NCBI GenBank assembly: GCA_021432635.1
Contig: MU270143.1
Location: 1-64,000, forward strand
Length of the DNA stretch: 64,000 bases
Source of the DNA: Thozetella sp. PMI_491
Taxonomy: Eukaryota; Ascomycota; Sordariomycetes; Chaetosphaeriales; Chaetosphaeriaceae
Direction: 5' to 3'
How positions within the stretch are numbered: the first letter of the stretch is position 1; each line of letters opens with the position of its first letter. The position numbers and the translations under genes are program-made. Shown in pieces: positions 11,787 through 23,454 of the stretch. Below the pieces are notes generated by a model. It ran no database searches. It was given only the letters and a program-made list of their open reading frames with translations, and was not told where the DNA came from.

Positions 11787-12711
11787 CTCTCTTTCTTTTC
11801 CTCTACTTTTGTCTCCTAGTCTGCTTGCCTGGCTGGTTGGGCTTTTGGCGTTGAAGGAGGTGTGCTGGGCTGATTTATGACATTGCGAGATGGGAGGATG
11901 GTGGGTCGGTGAGAGTGTCAGTGCAACAATGAGAAAGGCGACAATGAGAAAGGCGAGAGAAGCGACACTTGTTTGTCTCTATATTGTTTCCCCCGCGCCG
12001 TAGGAAGACCAAATGCGAATCGAGCCTTTCAGGAGAATCCCTGGTTTGGATGTGGTGATGTGAACGGCTCAGGACTGGCTGCGCGGTTTGGGATTGTTTA
12101 CTTTATGCGCCGCTCAGGGGCACGGGAGCGAAGATATATATTGAACTTGCCTTCGTCCAGAATATAGCCACCGTGCCCGGCGCACGTCCTACCCCTCACC
12201 CCAAAACGGTCCAAATGTATTGGGCTCGGGTCAGCATGAATGGGAAAGGGTCCAGGCCGGTTAATACTGGATCGCTACTCTCTAAGAGGGTTGTCTCAGA
12301 CAAGGCGGAGTGCGGAAGGTCGAAGGGTTGGAACATACTCCTTCTAGACTGGCGGGAAACCCTTGAGTATGTAAGCACTTATATAGCTGAAGTAAATAAA
12401 GCGTGCGGCACACAACATCGGCAACCATGCATGGTGTGGCTGAAGATAGCTTTTGTGTGAACATGTCAACTAGTTATCTACCCTATCCATAATTTTTAAG
12501 ACAGATTCCCAAGGTTTTAAATCCAGTTTTATGTTGTCTATAACGAGACAATAAATGGCACTACATGTAAAATACGCAGATGAAAGGGCGATGGCGCCTG
12601 GCTGCATGCTCGGTTTGTGTTAGTGGCTGAATAGTGATCCTAGCACGAACGGGCGCCTCCCCTTAACCGAGGAGAAGAGTTAGAGACGAGACGCCCCATG
12701 CTGGCCGTTGC
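11381..12711. other. Intergenic with CA microsatellite between convergent Src1 and his-1
   Basis: Apart from the CA tract, nothing gene-like is seen. The end from about 12450 to 12560 is AT-rich and probably includes the his-1 3' flank. Confidence 0.55.
11581..11782. repeat. (CA)n microsatellite containing a 10-N assembly gap
   Basis: About 190 bases of almost pure CA dinucleotide are interrupted by exactly ten N at 11678-11687. The true repeat length is therefore unknown. Open frames through it (Thr-His or Val-Cys repeats) are artefacts. It sits about 200 bp past the stop codon of the Src1-type gene. Confidence 0.98.
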
Positions 12712-13863
12712 CTAGGTTGTGCGTGTGTTGTGAATATCTAGGACTATTACGTCGGTGGCACCGACCTTGACCAGCTCGTCCATGACAGTGGCGATCTTTT
12801 TCTTCTCCACCATGGAGCTCACAGCTACCCAGCCCTCGTCCTCGAGGGACGTGATGGTCGGGGCGCGCTTCCCAGGGGTGATCTTAGACGCTTCGGCGAG
12901 GCTCGACCGCGCTACATTGTACTGGCAGAGCACAAACTTCTGGGCCGTGATGACGCCTCCAATGCGCGAGGCAATAAGGTTGACCAGCTCGGGGTTGCTC
13001 GGGGACTTGGACTTGATGAGGATAGCTGAGGACTCGACCACCGTGTCGATGGCCTTCAGGCCTGCGGCTTTCATGGTCTCGCCGGACTCTAGAGGAAGGT
13101 GTCAGCAATTTGAAGCTATAGGGGCTAGGCCACGGCCACTGGGGACGGAGAGAATTGTGCTCACCGACGAGATCGACAATGCCGTCGGCCACGCCCAGCG
13201 CACAGGCAGCCTCCACGCTGCCGCTGAGCTCGATGATCTTGGTCCTCAGCTTCTGGCCCACGAAAGCGGCCGGGTCAAGGCCGTCCTTCTCGGCCTCAAG
13301 GCGGGCAAAGTACTCGGTGGCCAGGTGGACGAAGCTGGTGCCAATGTTCTTGCCCACCAGGTCTCTGCCCTCAGCGTAGACACCCTTGGCCGGCGCCTGG
13401 ACCTGAAGCTTGCAGGCGCCGAAGCCGAGCTCCATGACGGTCTCGCAGCCCTGCTCCTTGCCCTCGGTAGGCCGCTCGCCACTCATGCGCCGGGCGCGGG
13501 CCACGGCGCGCACGCCAGCATCGTGCTCCTGGACCTGGTCGAAGCCCGTGATGCCCAGGTCGACACGGCCCTCGCCCACGAAGGTCGGGATGTCGGCAGC
13601 GGGGAGGAAGATGAGGGCGATGTTGAGGTTCTTGACTAGAGCGATGTCGAGGCGGTTCTCCCGCCTGAACTGTATGTCGGCGCCCTCGAGGAGGTTGAGT
13701 GAGGCCTGCAGCAGGCGGCCCTCTGTGGCTCCGAGTCAACAGACTGGAAGCGGCGTGAAAGGGAAGGGGGGGATAGGGATTGGGTGCCGGAGGACCTACT
13801 CTTTGGCACGGCGAAGAGCAGCCGGCCTTCAAGGCTTTGAAGAGGTATCAGCTGGTCTGCCAT
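12712..13863 (-). CDS. his-1: ATP phosphoribosyltransferase, first step of histidine synthesis
   Basis: Three exons on the minus strand: 13863-13800, 13722-13165 and 13088-12712, giving 332 residues. Introns are 77 and 76 nt (donors GTAGGT and GTGAGC; acceptors CAG and TAG). The joins restore two family motifs: FAVPKKGRLLQ near residue 18 and the PRPP-binding loop VESGETMKAAGLKAI starting near residue 207. Other HisG landmarks are the IALVKNLNIALIFLPAADIP stretch, DLGITGFDQV, and a C-terminal regulatory HisG_C domain (MVEKKKIATVMDELVKVGA). The enzyme couples ATP and PRPP to make phosphoribosyl-ATP and is the histidine-feedback target in fungi. A TGAGTCA site 406 bp upstream fits cross-pathway (CPC1/Gcn4) control. 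It is transcribed divergently from the sugar transporter. Confidence 0.93.
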
Positions 13864-15795
13864 GGCGTGCGGGTAGCTGCGCGGAGGAGGGGAGGGGGGA
13901 GTGGTGGAAGACGGGCTGGCCGGGACGGAGACTCACTGGTTGACGAGATCCATTGGGGACGGCCGCCTCTTGCAGATATAAGGCCTAGCTAGTGGCAGTT
14001 GGGCAAATTCGGGTGGGAATATCGTCTTGGGCTAGGTAGTATCGGCCCAGCAGCGGAGATGGGATTCCAATGGCCTTCGGCAGGTAGGTGCAGAGTAGCT
14101 TGAAGGAGGAGGGGTTAATCGTGGGGGGGGACGTGGGAGTGAGGGCGTGAATCACGTATGAATGGCGGGGTTGTTGGACCAGTGCGATCTGGAGCGGGCC
14201 AAGCGAGCAGCGGCTTGGGGAGCTACGGGCGTTGGGGGAGTAAACACACGAGAGAGTGGGTGATGCGATGAGTCAAAGGGGAGGAGCTCGTCTGGCTGCC
14301 GGCGTGCTAGCTATCCGGGTCGTGTCCAATCTCTGGCGTCCGGAGGTTGAATTTTTGGCCCACGTTCCTGAATCGGAGCTGGATAACTGGCGGCGCGATA
14401 GCGGGGCACTGGCCAGCAGAGACACTAGCTATAGGAACTGTGGGGTAAAAATCGGGCTGCTCTGGAAGGGGATTGGGTTTTGCAACAGCTTCGCAGCTCG
14501 CCGGGGCCCCCCATGCAAGGGCTAGAAACACTGGCAGCGCCGGAAACGCTGCCCGAGAAACCCAGGTAGGGTGAGGCTTACCTTTCGTGGCCCCTCGGGA
14601 ACAGCCGACTGCGTCCGACAAGTCAAGCCACAGAGCCATAGGCTGCATCGTCTCGAAGGCTGGAGGAGGGGAAAATAAAATAAATACCAAGTGCCCCCCC
14701 TTGGGCTCAATAATGCCCCGTCCAGTAGGTACCTACACGGTCTACGGAGTATGGAATATAGAGGCCCGCAGATATGTTGCCGTAGGCGAAGCGCTCAACT
14801 TACTCCTCTAGGCTACCGTGCCTGACTGATCTAGGAGCACTGGCAGTTACTGTACTGTATCGTACCCACTGGAGAAGCAAATGAACGAGTGGTATCCAAT
14901 TTTGGTCCCGCGAGCTTGGGCCTTGGGCTCTCGACGGAGTCTTGCGTGGCTTCTTTCTCGGCACCCGCTTGGCTTTCTGGGCGGTTTCTCTGGGCGGATC
15001 GAATACAATTGCATACGAGATGGGCCATCTCGGCGCGTCCACAACGACTCCATATCACCCATGTGGTTGCCTGCGAGAGAGGGTCTAGCAAGAGCTGGCT
15101 TCTAGCCTCTGTACCACTGAACCCTTGGGGAATTGGAGCACTGCCCTAATTACTGCGTAAATCGTTCCCGCGCCCCGCCCCCCTGTTCACCTAGATCGGC
15201 GCCAGTCAAGGGTACGTCACATCCAAGCCGCTGGGCACCCCTTTTTTAGTCATTGGACACGAGGCGCGGATCGCATTGGGGGTTAGTTATCTGTGGTAGG
15301 ATTATCGACTACGTAGCCGTACGCATTCGCTCTTGCATCGCCATCTCCCATCGCGCCAGGTCGGCTTCAGAACGATTGTGCCGTGTGCTCGGAACCTTGT
15401 GCAGCGAAAAAAAAGGGCAAAAAGCCAAAAGGCACTGGCACAGGCACAGACGAACGGCCGATCAGGAATTTAGTAGATTTGGCAAGAGCATCGTGCCGCC
15501 CTGCCTTCGCCCGGTCTCACTTCCCCCGACGAAACACGACCGGTCCTATCGCTCCGACTCGCTGATCGTCCCTCCCTTTTCTTGTGCGACCGCGCATTCC
15601 CCGATCACCTCGACCTACGGTACACCCGGCTGTTCGCCCCAATCGATTCGATTCCAATGCTGCTATAACATACGGGTAAGAGAGAACGGCCCCCCAGAGA
15701 ACCCCTTTTCCCTCCTCAGGCCTCTACCGGCCTCCTCCCCGGCCTCCCCCCTGCCTCCCTGTCTCCCTGGGATAACGTCGCACATCCCGCCCGCC
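13864..15795. other. Divergent intergenic region, his-1 and sugar symporter promoters
   Basis: No gene supported. It contains the TGAGTCA site at 14269, a TAGGTACCTA palindrome (14726-14735) beside a TACGGAGTA motif (14743-14751), and a C/T-rich stretch from about 15480 that probably leads into the symporter transcript. Confidence 0.55.
14269..14275. promoter_or_regulatory. CPC1/Gcn4-type site TGAGTCA upstream of his-1
   Basis: The 7-mer TGAGTCA matches the TGA(C/G)TCA site bound by Gcn4/CPC1 bZIP proteins. It lies 406 bp before the his-1 start codon in the divergent promoter region. His-1-type genes are known targets of general amino-acid control in fungi, so the site is a plausible control element, although one 7-mer alone is weak evidence. 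Confidence 0.45.
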
Positions 15796-17989
15796 ATGAC
15801 CTTGATCTCCAAAAACTCGGAGAGGCCCGGCTTGCAGCTAGCCGCGGGCGCAGCCATGAGAGACAGTTCTGTTGACTCAAGACACGTCGTAGACGACCTT
15901 GGTATAAACCACCCCGGCGCGCCTCGACGAACGAGCGACGACGACACCCGGCGATCCGACAACGACAGGCTCGCGAGGGAGAAGCACCCGTCTTCGCGGT
16001 ACTACACGGCGGAGAAGGGGGGGGCTGAAAACTGCGAGCGCGACTCAAGGATCGGAGGCGCCGATTACGCCCACGCCAAAGCTCGCTGCGCCATGTCGAG
16101 CTGGTCGGGGAAGCCCTCGATCCGGGGCAACTCGGAGGTGGTGCGCCTGACGTTGTTGACCTTTGTGTCGATTGGAATAACGTGCGTAGCCCTTCCGGAG
16201 CCAACTGGCCGCGGAGCCTCCTGCTGACTGAACCTTCCTCGGCGCAGATTCACATGGGGCGTGGAGATGACGTGTAAGAGAGCCACATCCTGCCCCTCCC
16301 TATCCATGGCCTGCAGCTGACCGGCAATTGCCTCTAGATTGCACACCCTACCTCCTCTCCCTCGGATTGACCAAGAGTCAAGCGTCGTTTGTATGGATTG
16401 CCGGACCCGTGTCCGGGCTGATAGTCCAGCCGATCGTCGGGACCCTCGCCGACGAGTCTAAGTCCAAGTTTGGGAGGAGGCGGCCCATCATCGTTGTGGG
16501 CTCTGTCATTGTGGCCCTGAGTTTGCTCTGCCTGGGCTTCACCAAAGAAATAGTGAGCCACTTCATTGTTGACAAGGATGCCGCCAAGGTCTCGACGATC
16601 GCGCTGGCTGTCCTGTCCCTCTGCTCGGTCGACTTCGCTATCAATGCCGGTAAGGAATCCATATATTTTTGGTCCGAGGACGATACCTCGCGAAAGTCAG
16701 GCGCCGCAGGCTAACTCGCGATTCCTAGTCATGTCTTGTGCTAGGAGTCTGGTCGTTGATACACTAGATATCTCGAGACAGCAGCAGGGAGCGGCTATGA
16801 GTGAGTCTCGCGCTAGAAATGGTTCGTGGAGAACCGCCTCACTGACACGGAAACAGATAGTCGCATGGGAGCTCTTGGGCATGTCATTGGCTACGCTATG
16901 GGTGCCGTCGACCTGGTGTCCATCTTGGGGACATCGCTCGGGGACACCCAGTTCAAGGTCCTAACTGTGATTTCGGCTTTGAGCATGTTAGGCACCTCGG
17001 CCGTCACTTGCTGGGCGGTAACCGAGCGGGTGCTGGTCTCGGTGCGTCACGACCCGAGGCGGTCGCAGGGCCATTTCGGCGTAGTCCAGCAGATCTGGAC
17101 CACCATCACGCACTTACCCCCTCGCATCAAAGCCATCTGCCAAGTCGTGTTCTGGTCCTGGATCGGATGGTATCCTTTCATCGTTTACAGCAGCACCTGG
17201 GTTGGCGAGACGTACTTCCGTTACGAGGTCTCGGCCGATTCCCGGAGCTCTAAAGACGTCCTCGGCGAGGTCGGGCGCATTGGCAGCGCGGCCTTGACCT
17301 TATACTCGAGCATGACTTTCCTGAGCGCTTGGATCCTGCCCATGTTCGTCAAGTCCCCTCAGGACGACGACTTCACCCACCGACCTCCTGCTAGCATCGC
17401 GCACTGGGTTGAGAAGATCAACAAGGTTAAGCCCGACTTACTCACGGCTTGGTTCTGCTCTCAGCTGCTCTTCGCCTGCGCCATGTTCCTCACCCCTTTC
17501 GCCACCTCGTTTCGCTTCGCTAGCACCATCGTCGCCCTGTGCGGCATCCCGTGGTCTATCGCCATGTGGGCGCCGACCACCTTCCTCGGTATTGAGGTAA
17601 ACCGGCTTAGCAGCTCCTCCGGCAGCAATGCCAGTACCGCCCATCGCCGCTCGTCGAACGAGGGTAGCAGCATAGAGCTCCTTTCTCCAGGCGGGGACGA
17701 GAAGGCTGATGCTGGCTCCGAGTCGACGGGCGAGCTGAGCGGTATCTATTTCGGCATCGTCAACATCTACACCACCGTGCCACAGTTCATGTCCACCTTC
17801 ATCAGCACGATAATTTTCTCCATCCTGGAGCCCGGGAAGAGCCCCGAGCTGGCGACGGATGCCCACCCGAGCGAGCATCACAGCACGGACGGGCCGAACG
17901 CCATTTCCGTGTCCATGTTCATCGGCGCTATGGCCACTTTGGTCGGCGCTGCCATGACGAGGAAGCTGATTCGGCTAATGCGCTCGTGA
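15796..17989 (+). CDS. Sucrose/alpha-glucoside H+ symporter, GPH family of MFS transporters
   Basis: Five exons: 15796-16181, 16248-16273, 16338-16649, 16729-16800 and 16857-17989, giving 642 residues. Introns are 66, 64, 79 and 56 nt with clear CTGAC or CTAAC branch points. Exon 2 is a 26-nt microexon. Together the exons rebuild the family signature FTWGVEMTYCTPYLLSLGLT in membrane segment 1. Other landmarks are the segment 2-3 loop DESKSKFGRRRPI, VDTLDISRQQQGAAM, and GHVIGYAMGAVDL. The family has 12 membrane segments. A cytosolic Ser-rich tail of about 110 residues precedes them, and a central loop after segment 6 is typical. The protein is expected to import sucrose or maltose with protons across the plasma membrane, as for Schizosaccharomyces Sut1 and plant SUTs. 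Exact substrate cannot be read from sequence. The start at 15796 gives a long hydrophilic N-terminus; in-frame ATG at 15856 is an alternative. Confidence 0.88.
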
Positions 17990-19969
17990 GGAAGGCATGT
18001 CTGAGGAGCAGCGCTCTCTTTGGCTTTCTATTTTCCTTTTTCTTCCCTTTCTTTGTCCCCCTTTTCCACCTCCATCGGCGACTTATGTCTTATGTATGTG
18101 GCATCTTGAAGCATGGCGCGGCTTGGCTTGGCTGGCACTTTCTACACGTGTTTCCTTGGGTTTCTTAGACGACATTCTTGTTTTTCAATAGCCTGCAGGC
18201 TGGCTGGCTTTCTCGGCGTTTTCTCATTATGTGATTATAAAATACACGGGCCATAGGGATGATAGACTTGGACACGTGTTCCGGTAGCTGGTGCTCCTCC
18301 AATATGGCAGCAATAATTCGGTACATTCTGTGGACTTCTTGGCTCGAGCCTCACATCTTCCTCTCAGCTCGATCCAAAATAGTGACCGCCGAAGCTTAAT
18401 TTCCTCTGCCATCCCGTCCCGTACCCCGTGCTTAGAGGTCAGGGGGCGGGGCGAACGAGAGGACGCACCAACGGCAGCCATGTATGCATGGCCGAGCCGA
18501 GCTCTTTGCCCCCCTCCGCCCCCCCCTTCGGCAGCCCCATAATACTGCATGTGCGTCTAGAGCGGCGGCACCAAGGGATTATGACATGCTCACGCGCTTC
18601 CTTAGCCACATCTCGGCCGCGCTCTCTGGACCCCCAATCTGGAGTTCATTCCCGCCCTTGGGAGTCGAGACGAGTTGGATTGCTGCTGACAAGCACAGGG
18701 GCGAATTGAGTCGATCGCAAGGGTGGCTGATCAGCGCTCCAGGTCCCGCTCTCATCCTGCCACCACCAGCACGCTGACAGGTAGATCTTATCAATACGAG
18801 ATAGAGCGAGCTCCATCTAGCCTGGGCATCAGCGTAACCTCACACATCATCCACTTACTCCGTACATAGCCTAGAGAAAATAGGGGGCCCAAAGATGATG
18901 TCCCAGGGATATCGACCCCCGCCGAAGGCACCCCAATACATTACAAGACACTGAGCACATGGTGGTGACAAGTAGATACGCCTGGGTCGTTGGCGAAGAA
19001 GCCCCGCACACGCGAGCACAGTATTATTTTTGGATGTATGTACAAGTTTCTTTGGCCAAAATGGCGCGGCCCAGCAACCGATTTCTTGCGGAAACGGTGT
19101 CTGGAACCGGAATCTCTCAACGTGACTGCCCCCAACCAACCTTCCCATGGGAACGCCGCTGTGAGTACGAGAAGGAGTGTGAAAAATAGACAAGCGGGGA
19201 GGAGGAGGAACAAGGGAGTGTTTGGGGCAGACCGATGCCGTTCTTCTAATCCTGCCGGCAGAGCCAGCTCCGGGGGTTGTCGCGGTTGACGCAGTAATTA
19301 TTTGAGCCACCTTCAGGCTCTCTTCCGCCATTCTATCTTCCTTTCGTCGTCCGGTCCGTCTCGGTCGCCCTCACTTCTCCTCTCCCTTCACCGCTGGCCT
19401 CCCTTTTCAGGAATCCGTGCTCGCACAATGCATATGCGATGTACCAAAACAAATAACGTTGAAAAAAAGGACGAAAGCCAGGTTAACAAGCGAGCAGTAG
19501 AGCCGCGGGGACAGTCGAAAAGAGCAGACATGTGCCCTCACTCGTCCTGCATGTCCAGTTCGCAATCCAGAAAATGACACTCTGACCACTGATATAGAAA
19601 ATTCTGCTGTGGAGGCGATGTCTCGAGGCGTGAGTGTAACGGGTTGAAGGTTATGCTTTTTTGTAGCAAGTAGGTGTGTCGAAATTAAGGTGGCCACGAT
19701 GTTCGCCTAAAGCGAGTAAGGAAAAGAAAAAACAGGTTGCTTGTTGCATGTGTTGTGAGTTTGTTGGTATGCAAGAGTCGGCTCCCGGATTATCCAAGCC
19801 CAGGGCCTGGGAAAGGCATAGCGTAGGAAAAGGCGAAAAGGGAGAGTGTCCCGGGTATCCCTGATCTAGCGTTCTGGAAGATTCATCGTCCGTCTCAACT
19901 CGTTCATCTGTCCACTCGTGGGTCGCGTCGTTCCGTCTCCCGGTTCGTGTGATGAGCATCAGCATCAGC
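17990..19969. other. Convergent intergenic region, symporter to chitin synthase activator
   Basis: Only 3' flanks are expected here because the two genes face each other. It holds a TACTCCGTA motif at 18856-18864 and no open frame that I recognise. Confidence 0.55.
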
Positions 19970-22314
19970 TCACATAACCACGCATTCCTTGTCCTCCTTG
20001 TCTATAGCCCCACTCTTCCTGACTTTCCCATTTCGAGGGGGTGCAACCTCCATCGGCGTGCCGCCGCTCACGGCTGCGTGGATGGCAGCCAGACGCTGCT
20101 TCGCCCGTTCGTCGCCCGCGTCAGCCGCCTTGACGTACCACACGTTGGCCTCGAGCACATCCCGCCGGCATCCAATGCCCATCTCGGTGAAGTAGCCAAC
20201 AGCGTACTGGGCCTTGACATAACCTAAGCTTCGCGTTACCATTGCCGTTCTACGTCTGAAATGGGGGGGTTACGCCGTGAATACTCACCTAATTCCGCGG
20301 ACCGTCGAGCCCACTCGTATGCTTCTTCCTCGTCCTTCTCGAGAATCGGTTCGGCGCCAACCATGTACCAGGCGCAGAGCCCCATCATGGCGGCCGCGTG
20401 GCCGCGCTCCGCACCGCCTGTGTAAAAGTGGACACTGAGGGCGGGGTCTCGCGGGCAGTTGAGCCGGCCGTGCTCGTACGCATCACCCATCCGGTAGTTG
20501 GCTTCAGGGTGGCCTAGGTCCGCAGCCTGGGTGAAGAGCTCAGCAGCGTAGCTCTCGTCCTGGAAGACATCGTCCCCGTATCCAGTTTCGTATAGACATC
20601 CGAGTTGGTAAGGGGCGGCGTTGTAGATCGTGTCGGCCGCTTCTGTAGCTAGCTTCAGCCACTTGATGCCTTCCCTGTACCTTTTCTCGCCCAGGTCTCC
20701 CGACAAGCACGCCTTGCCCAGCCTGGTCATCGCACCCGGGTGCCGCTTGGACGCAGCGCTTCTTAGGAATTGCACGGCCTTTGCGGGGTCCTTACGGCAG
20801 CCCCAGCCAAATTCGTAACAGAGAGCGGTCCGGTAGGCAGACTCGGCATGGCCGTGCTTGGCAGCGAGCACAAACAGGGGGAACGCAGAGTTGTAATCTT
20901 CCTTGCCCTTGCTGAACAGGCCAGATGCGTATCCGTCTGCAAGATAGTACTGCGCAAAGGGAAAGCCATTGTTGGATAATTTTTGGAGGATCGCGCGGGC
21001 TTCTCGGACCAATTCTTGCGGGGACGCCTCCGCTTGGGCGTTGTCAAGGTCTTTGCCGGGCTTCGGGCTTTTCGTCCTCTTAGGCTCGTTGAAGGTGAGG
21101 CCCTGCTCCTGCGCGGTGGCTATCAAGAACACGGCAAACGAATACAAGATGGAGAAGTCGTTTGTCTTCTTCACATTCTGCCTATACATCTCTAGCGTCT
21201 TCTGCGCACTGAGGAGGGAGGCGTTCGTGCCGACGGCATTGCGCAGTTGTGAATTGTCAAAGGTGATGGGAGCAGGGGCGGGCTGTGGGTACGGGACATT
21301 CAGAAGCTCGGCGTAAGACGACGGCCTGGTTTCAGGCGACCTTCTGGAATGCGCTGAGGGAGCTCGGATGTGAGATCCAAGCAGGTTCGGAGAGCGTCCG
21401 CGAGGACCGAGGTCGGAGTACACCGAGTATGAGGAGTGAGGCCTTGGGAGCGAGCTTCTCCTCATGTGCTGGGAGTTCGGGGTCAAGTGGCGGTTAATGT
21501 GGGCGGCAGCCTCTGGCAGGTCTGGAGTAGACTGCGTCCTGGCGTTCTGTTCGGCGGCCAGAATGCTGGCGTTTCTGGGAAGGAAGGCTGAGTGGTGATA
21601 CTGAAGCTGGGGCACCGGTTCTATATGGGCGCCGTTGTCGTCCAGGACGGAACTTTCTGGTGAGCCAGTCCCCGACACATCCTGGCCATCCAAGACCTCG
21701 TTTATACCAGACACCGAGCTTGCGCTTGTTGTCGCCGAGGATTCTGTGGAAGCCTGCTGCTGTGATGTGCTTGCGGTCGCATCTGACTCTCGGCTGTGCC
21801 GATTGTTGCTCAAGACCCCGCCCGTACTCTGCTCATCAGGCTCGGGGCTCAGCACACCGTCCGAGGGTGCGGACCGCGGCGAGCTAAACTCAAACCTGGA
21901 CTGGGGGCTCATGGCCGGGGCGGAGTGGTCCTCCCCGTTCACGACGTTGTCCAGGATGCCGCGCTGGCTCGTCTCGTAGGGGGTATGCGGCGGCGGTGTC
22001 GGCGCCTCGGGGGTCTTGGGTAGATCACGATCGAGGCCATTGAGTTGTCTTGGGCGCTCAACGTACGAGTGGTCGGTTTCGATGTTGGCGTTGGAAGGCT
22101 GGGCCCAATTCTCGGGCTGGAAGTTGACCCTGACCGGTGAGATGGGCGCCTCGCGTATCCTAGGGGACTCCGCGATGGGAATTCCTGGCAAAGGCTTCAC
22201 CTTTTCGGTCCAGTCGCCCCGCTCGACGGGCGAGAGATCAGGCAGTGGCACCGGCTTCCGGCGGACTGGACTGCTGGTGGGGGATGAGCCCGGCGACGCC
22301 GTGACAGCCGCCAT
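19970..22314 (-). CDS. Chs4/Skt5-type chitin synthase activator with Sel1 repeats and CaaX box
   Basis: Two exons on the minus strand: 22314-20289 and 20223-19970, giving 759 residues. The 65-nt intron (GTGAGT...CTTAG) joins ...RRSAELG to YVKAQYAVGYF. The first 400 residues are disordered, Ser/Pro-rich and contain polyproline segments. About residues 420-730 are Sel1-like (TPR-like) repeats, for example AQYYLADGYASGLF, AYRTALCYEFGWGC, APYQLGCLYETGYG and ANYRMGDAYEHGRL. The protein ends in CVVM, a CaaX farnesylation box like that of yeast Chs4/Skt5 (CVIM). Chs4 binds and activates the class IV enzyme Chs3 at the bud neck, and prenylation aids membrane targeting. A class IV chitin synthase lies divergently 7.9 kb away, which supports this role. 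Several Sel1/Skt5 paralogues exist in fungi, so which one this is remains open. Confidence 0.87.
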
Positions 22315-23425
22315 TGCGGGCGTAGAAGATGTCGAGATTGAAGATTTACCGTCTTCCGCTGTCGCCCCGGGGGGTCAGGCCGAGTCGTGGAGCTAGACGC
22401 GTGGGAACGAGTGGTTCGTCGGTTCGGAAAGATCAAATCACCGTCGCCTCGTCTGCATGGACACTTGCTGAGGCCTAGCCACTTTCGGTTGTCGTAGAAA
22501 ACCTCTCAACTGCGAGAAGCGGCGGCTCCTCCTACGGGAGAAGGTCGATGGGCCAGGTGGTGTCCGAGACTCGAGACTCGGAAGTCGAGTAGGTCGGGGG
22601 GAGGGGAGGACAAGGGTGAGAGAAAAGGACCGCTGGAGAACGGGGCCGGGAGTTCGTGTTCGACCAGTGTGTGAGTGGAGGAGTGGAGCGGGCTAACGAG
22701 CGACAGCGACAGTGTACGGCAGACGAAACGAGTGTCTGTGTCTGGCTGGACAATGAACTAAGATCTAATGGCAGAGACAATGAAGTTAGAAAAGTCGCTG
22801 TATTCAGGGACGCGGTGCGAGAAAGATCTGCGAGCAAAGAGATTGGCCGACCCTCTGCAGGCTGAAGTGCATGCAAAGTGCAGTCAGTCGTCTGTAGAAT
22901 AGACGATTTGCTGGGCGTTGCTGGATGCGAACCGGGGGGCGCTACTGAAGAGTACGGTACCGTAAACTCGAGGTTGGCCGCCCGCTTGGCACTACAGCAG
23001 CATTGCACCACTGCTCGGCATCAGCATGACAAGGGGCACAACACTTGGTGCATGCACTGTGGCCAGTGACCACCACGGCGACCCATGCTCTAGTTATTTA
23101 GCAGCAGGGTGTGCAGCATGGGGTGCTGCTAATGGCATGTTATGTAATAACAGGCACAACAACAGTGGCAACGTTAGGCGGCGGATCACGACCGGGCCGT
23201 ACTGGACCTCTCTCTCTCCCCTCATCTGTCTTGCTCTTTGGAAGGCAAAATGGGACAGACAGCGGCAGGTCGAAACTCCGCCTATGATCTGGTGGTATGA
23301 CCGCCTGAAGTCCAAAAAAAAAAACTTGGAAGCCGCCTGCCCTGGAAACGGGGGGGAAGGGGGAGGGAAACACAAGGGGGGGTAATGTCGGCTCTGAGGG
23401 CAATGACGAGCCTGTCTGGAAGTGG

Positions 23426-23454
23426 AAGGGAAGGGAAGGGAAGGGAAGGGAAGG
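23426..23454. repeat. (AAGGG)n pentanucleotide microsatellite
   Basis: Five to six tandem AAGGG units run from 23426 to 23454, followed by AAGG variants. It is a simple purine tract. Confidence 0.9.

Noticed and set aside
11429-11854. Thr-His and Val-Cys repeat frames across the CA tract
   Set aside because: They are translations of a microsatellite through an N gap and not genes.
12755-13639. 294-codon plus-strand frame across his-1
   Set aside because: It overlaps the well-supported ATP phosphoribosyltransferase on the other strand.
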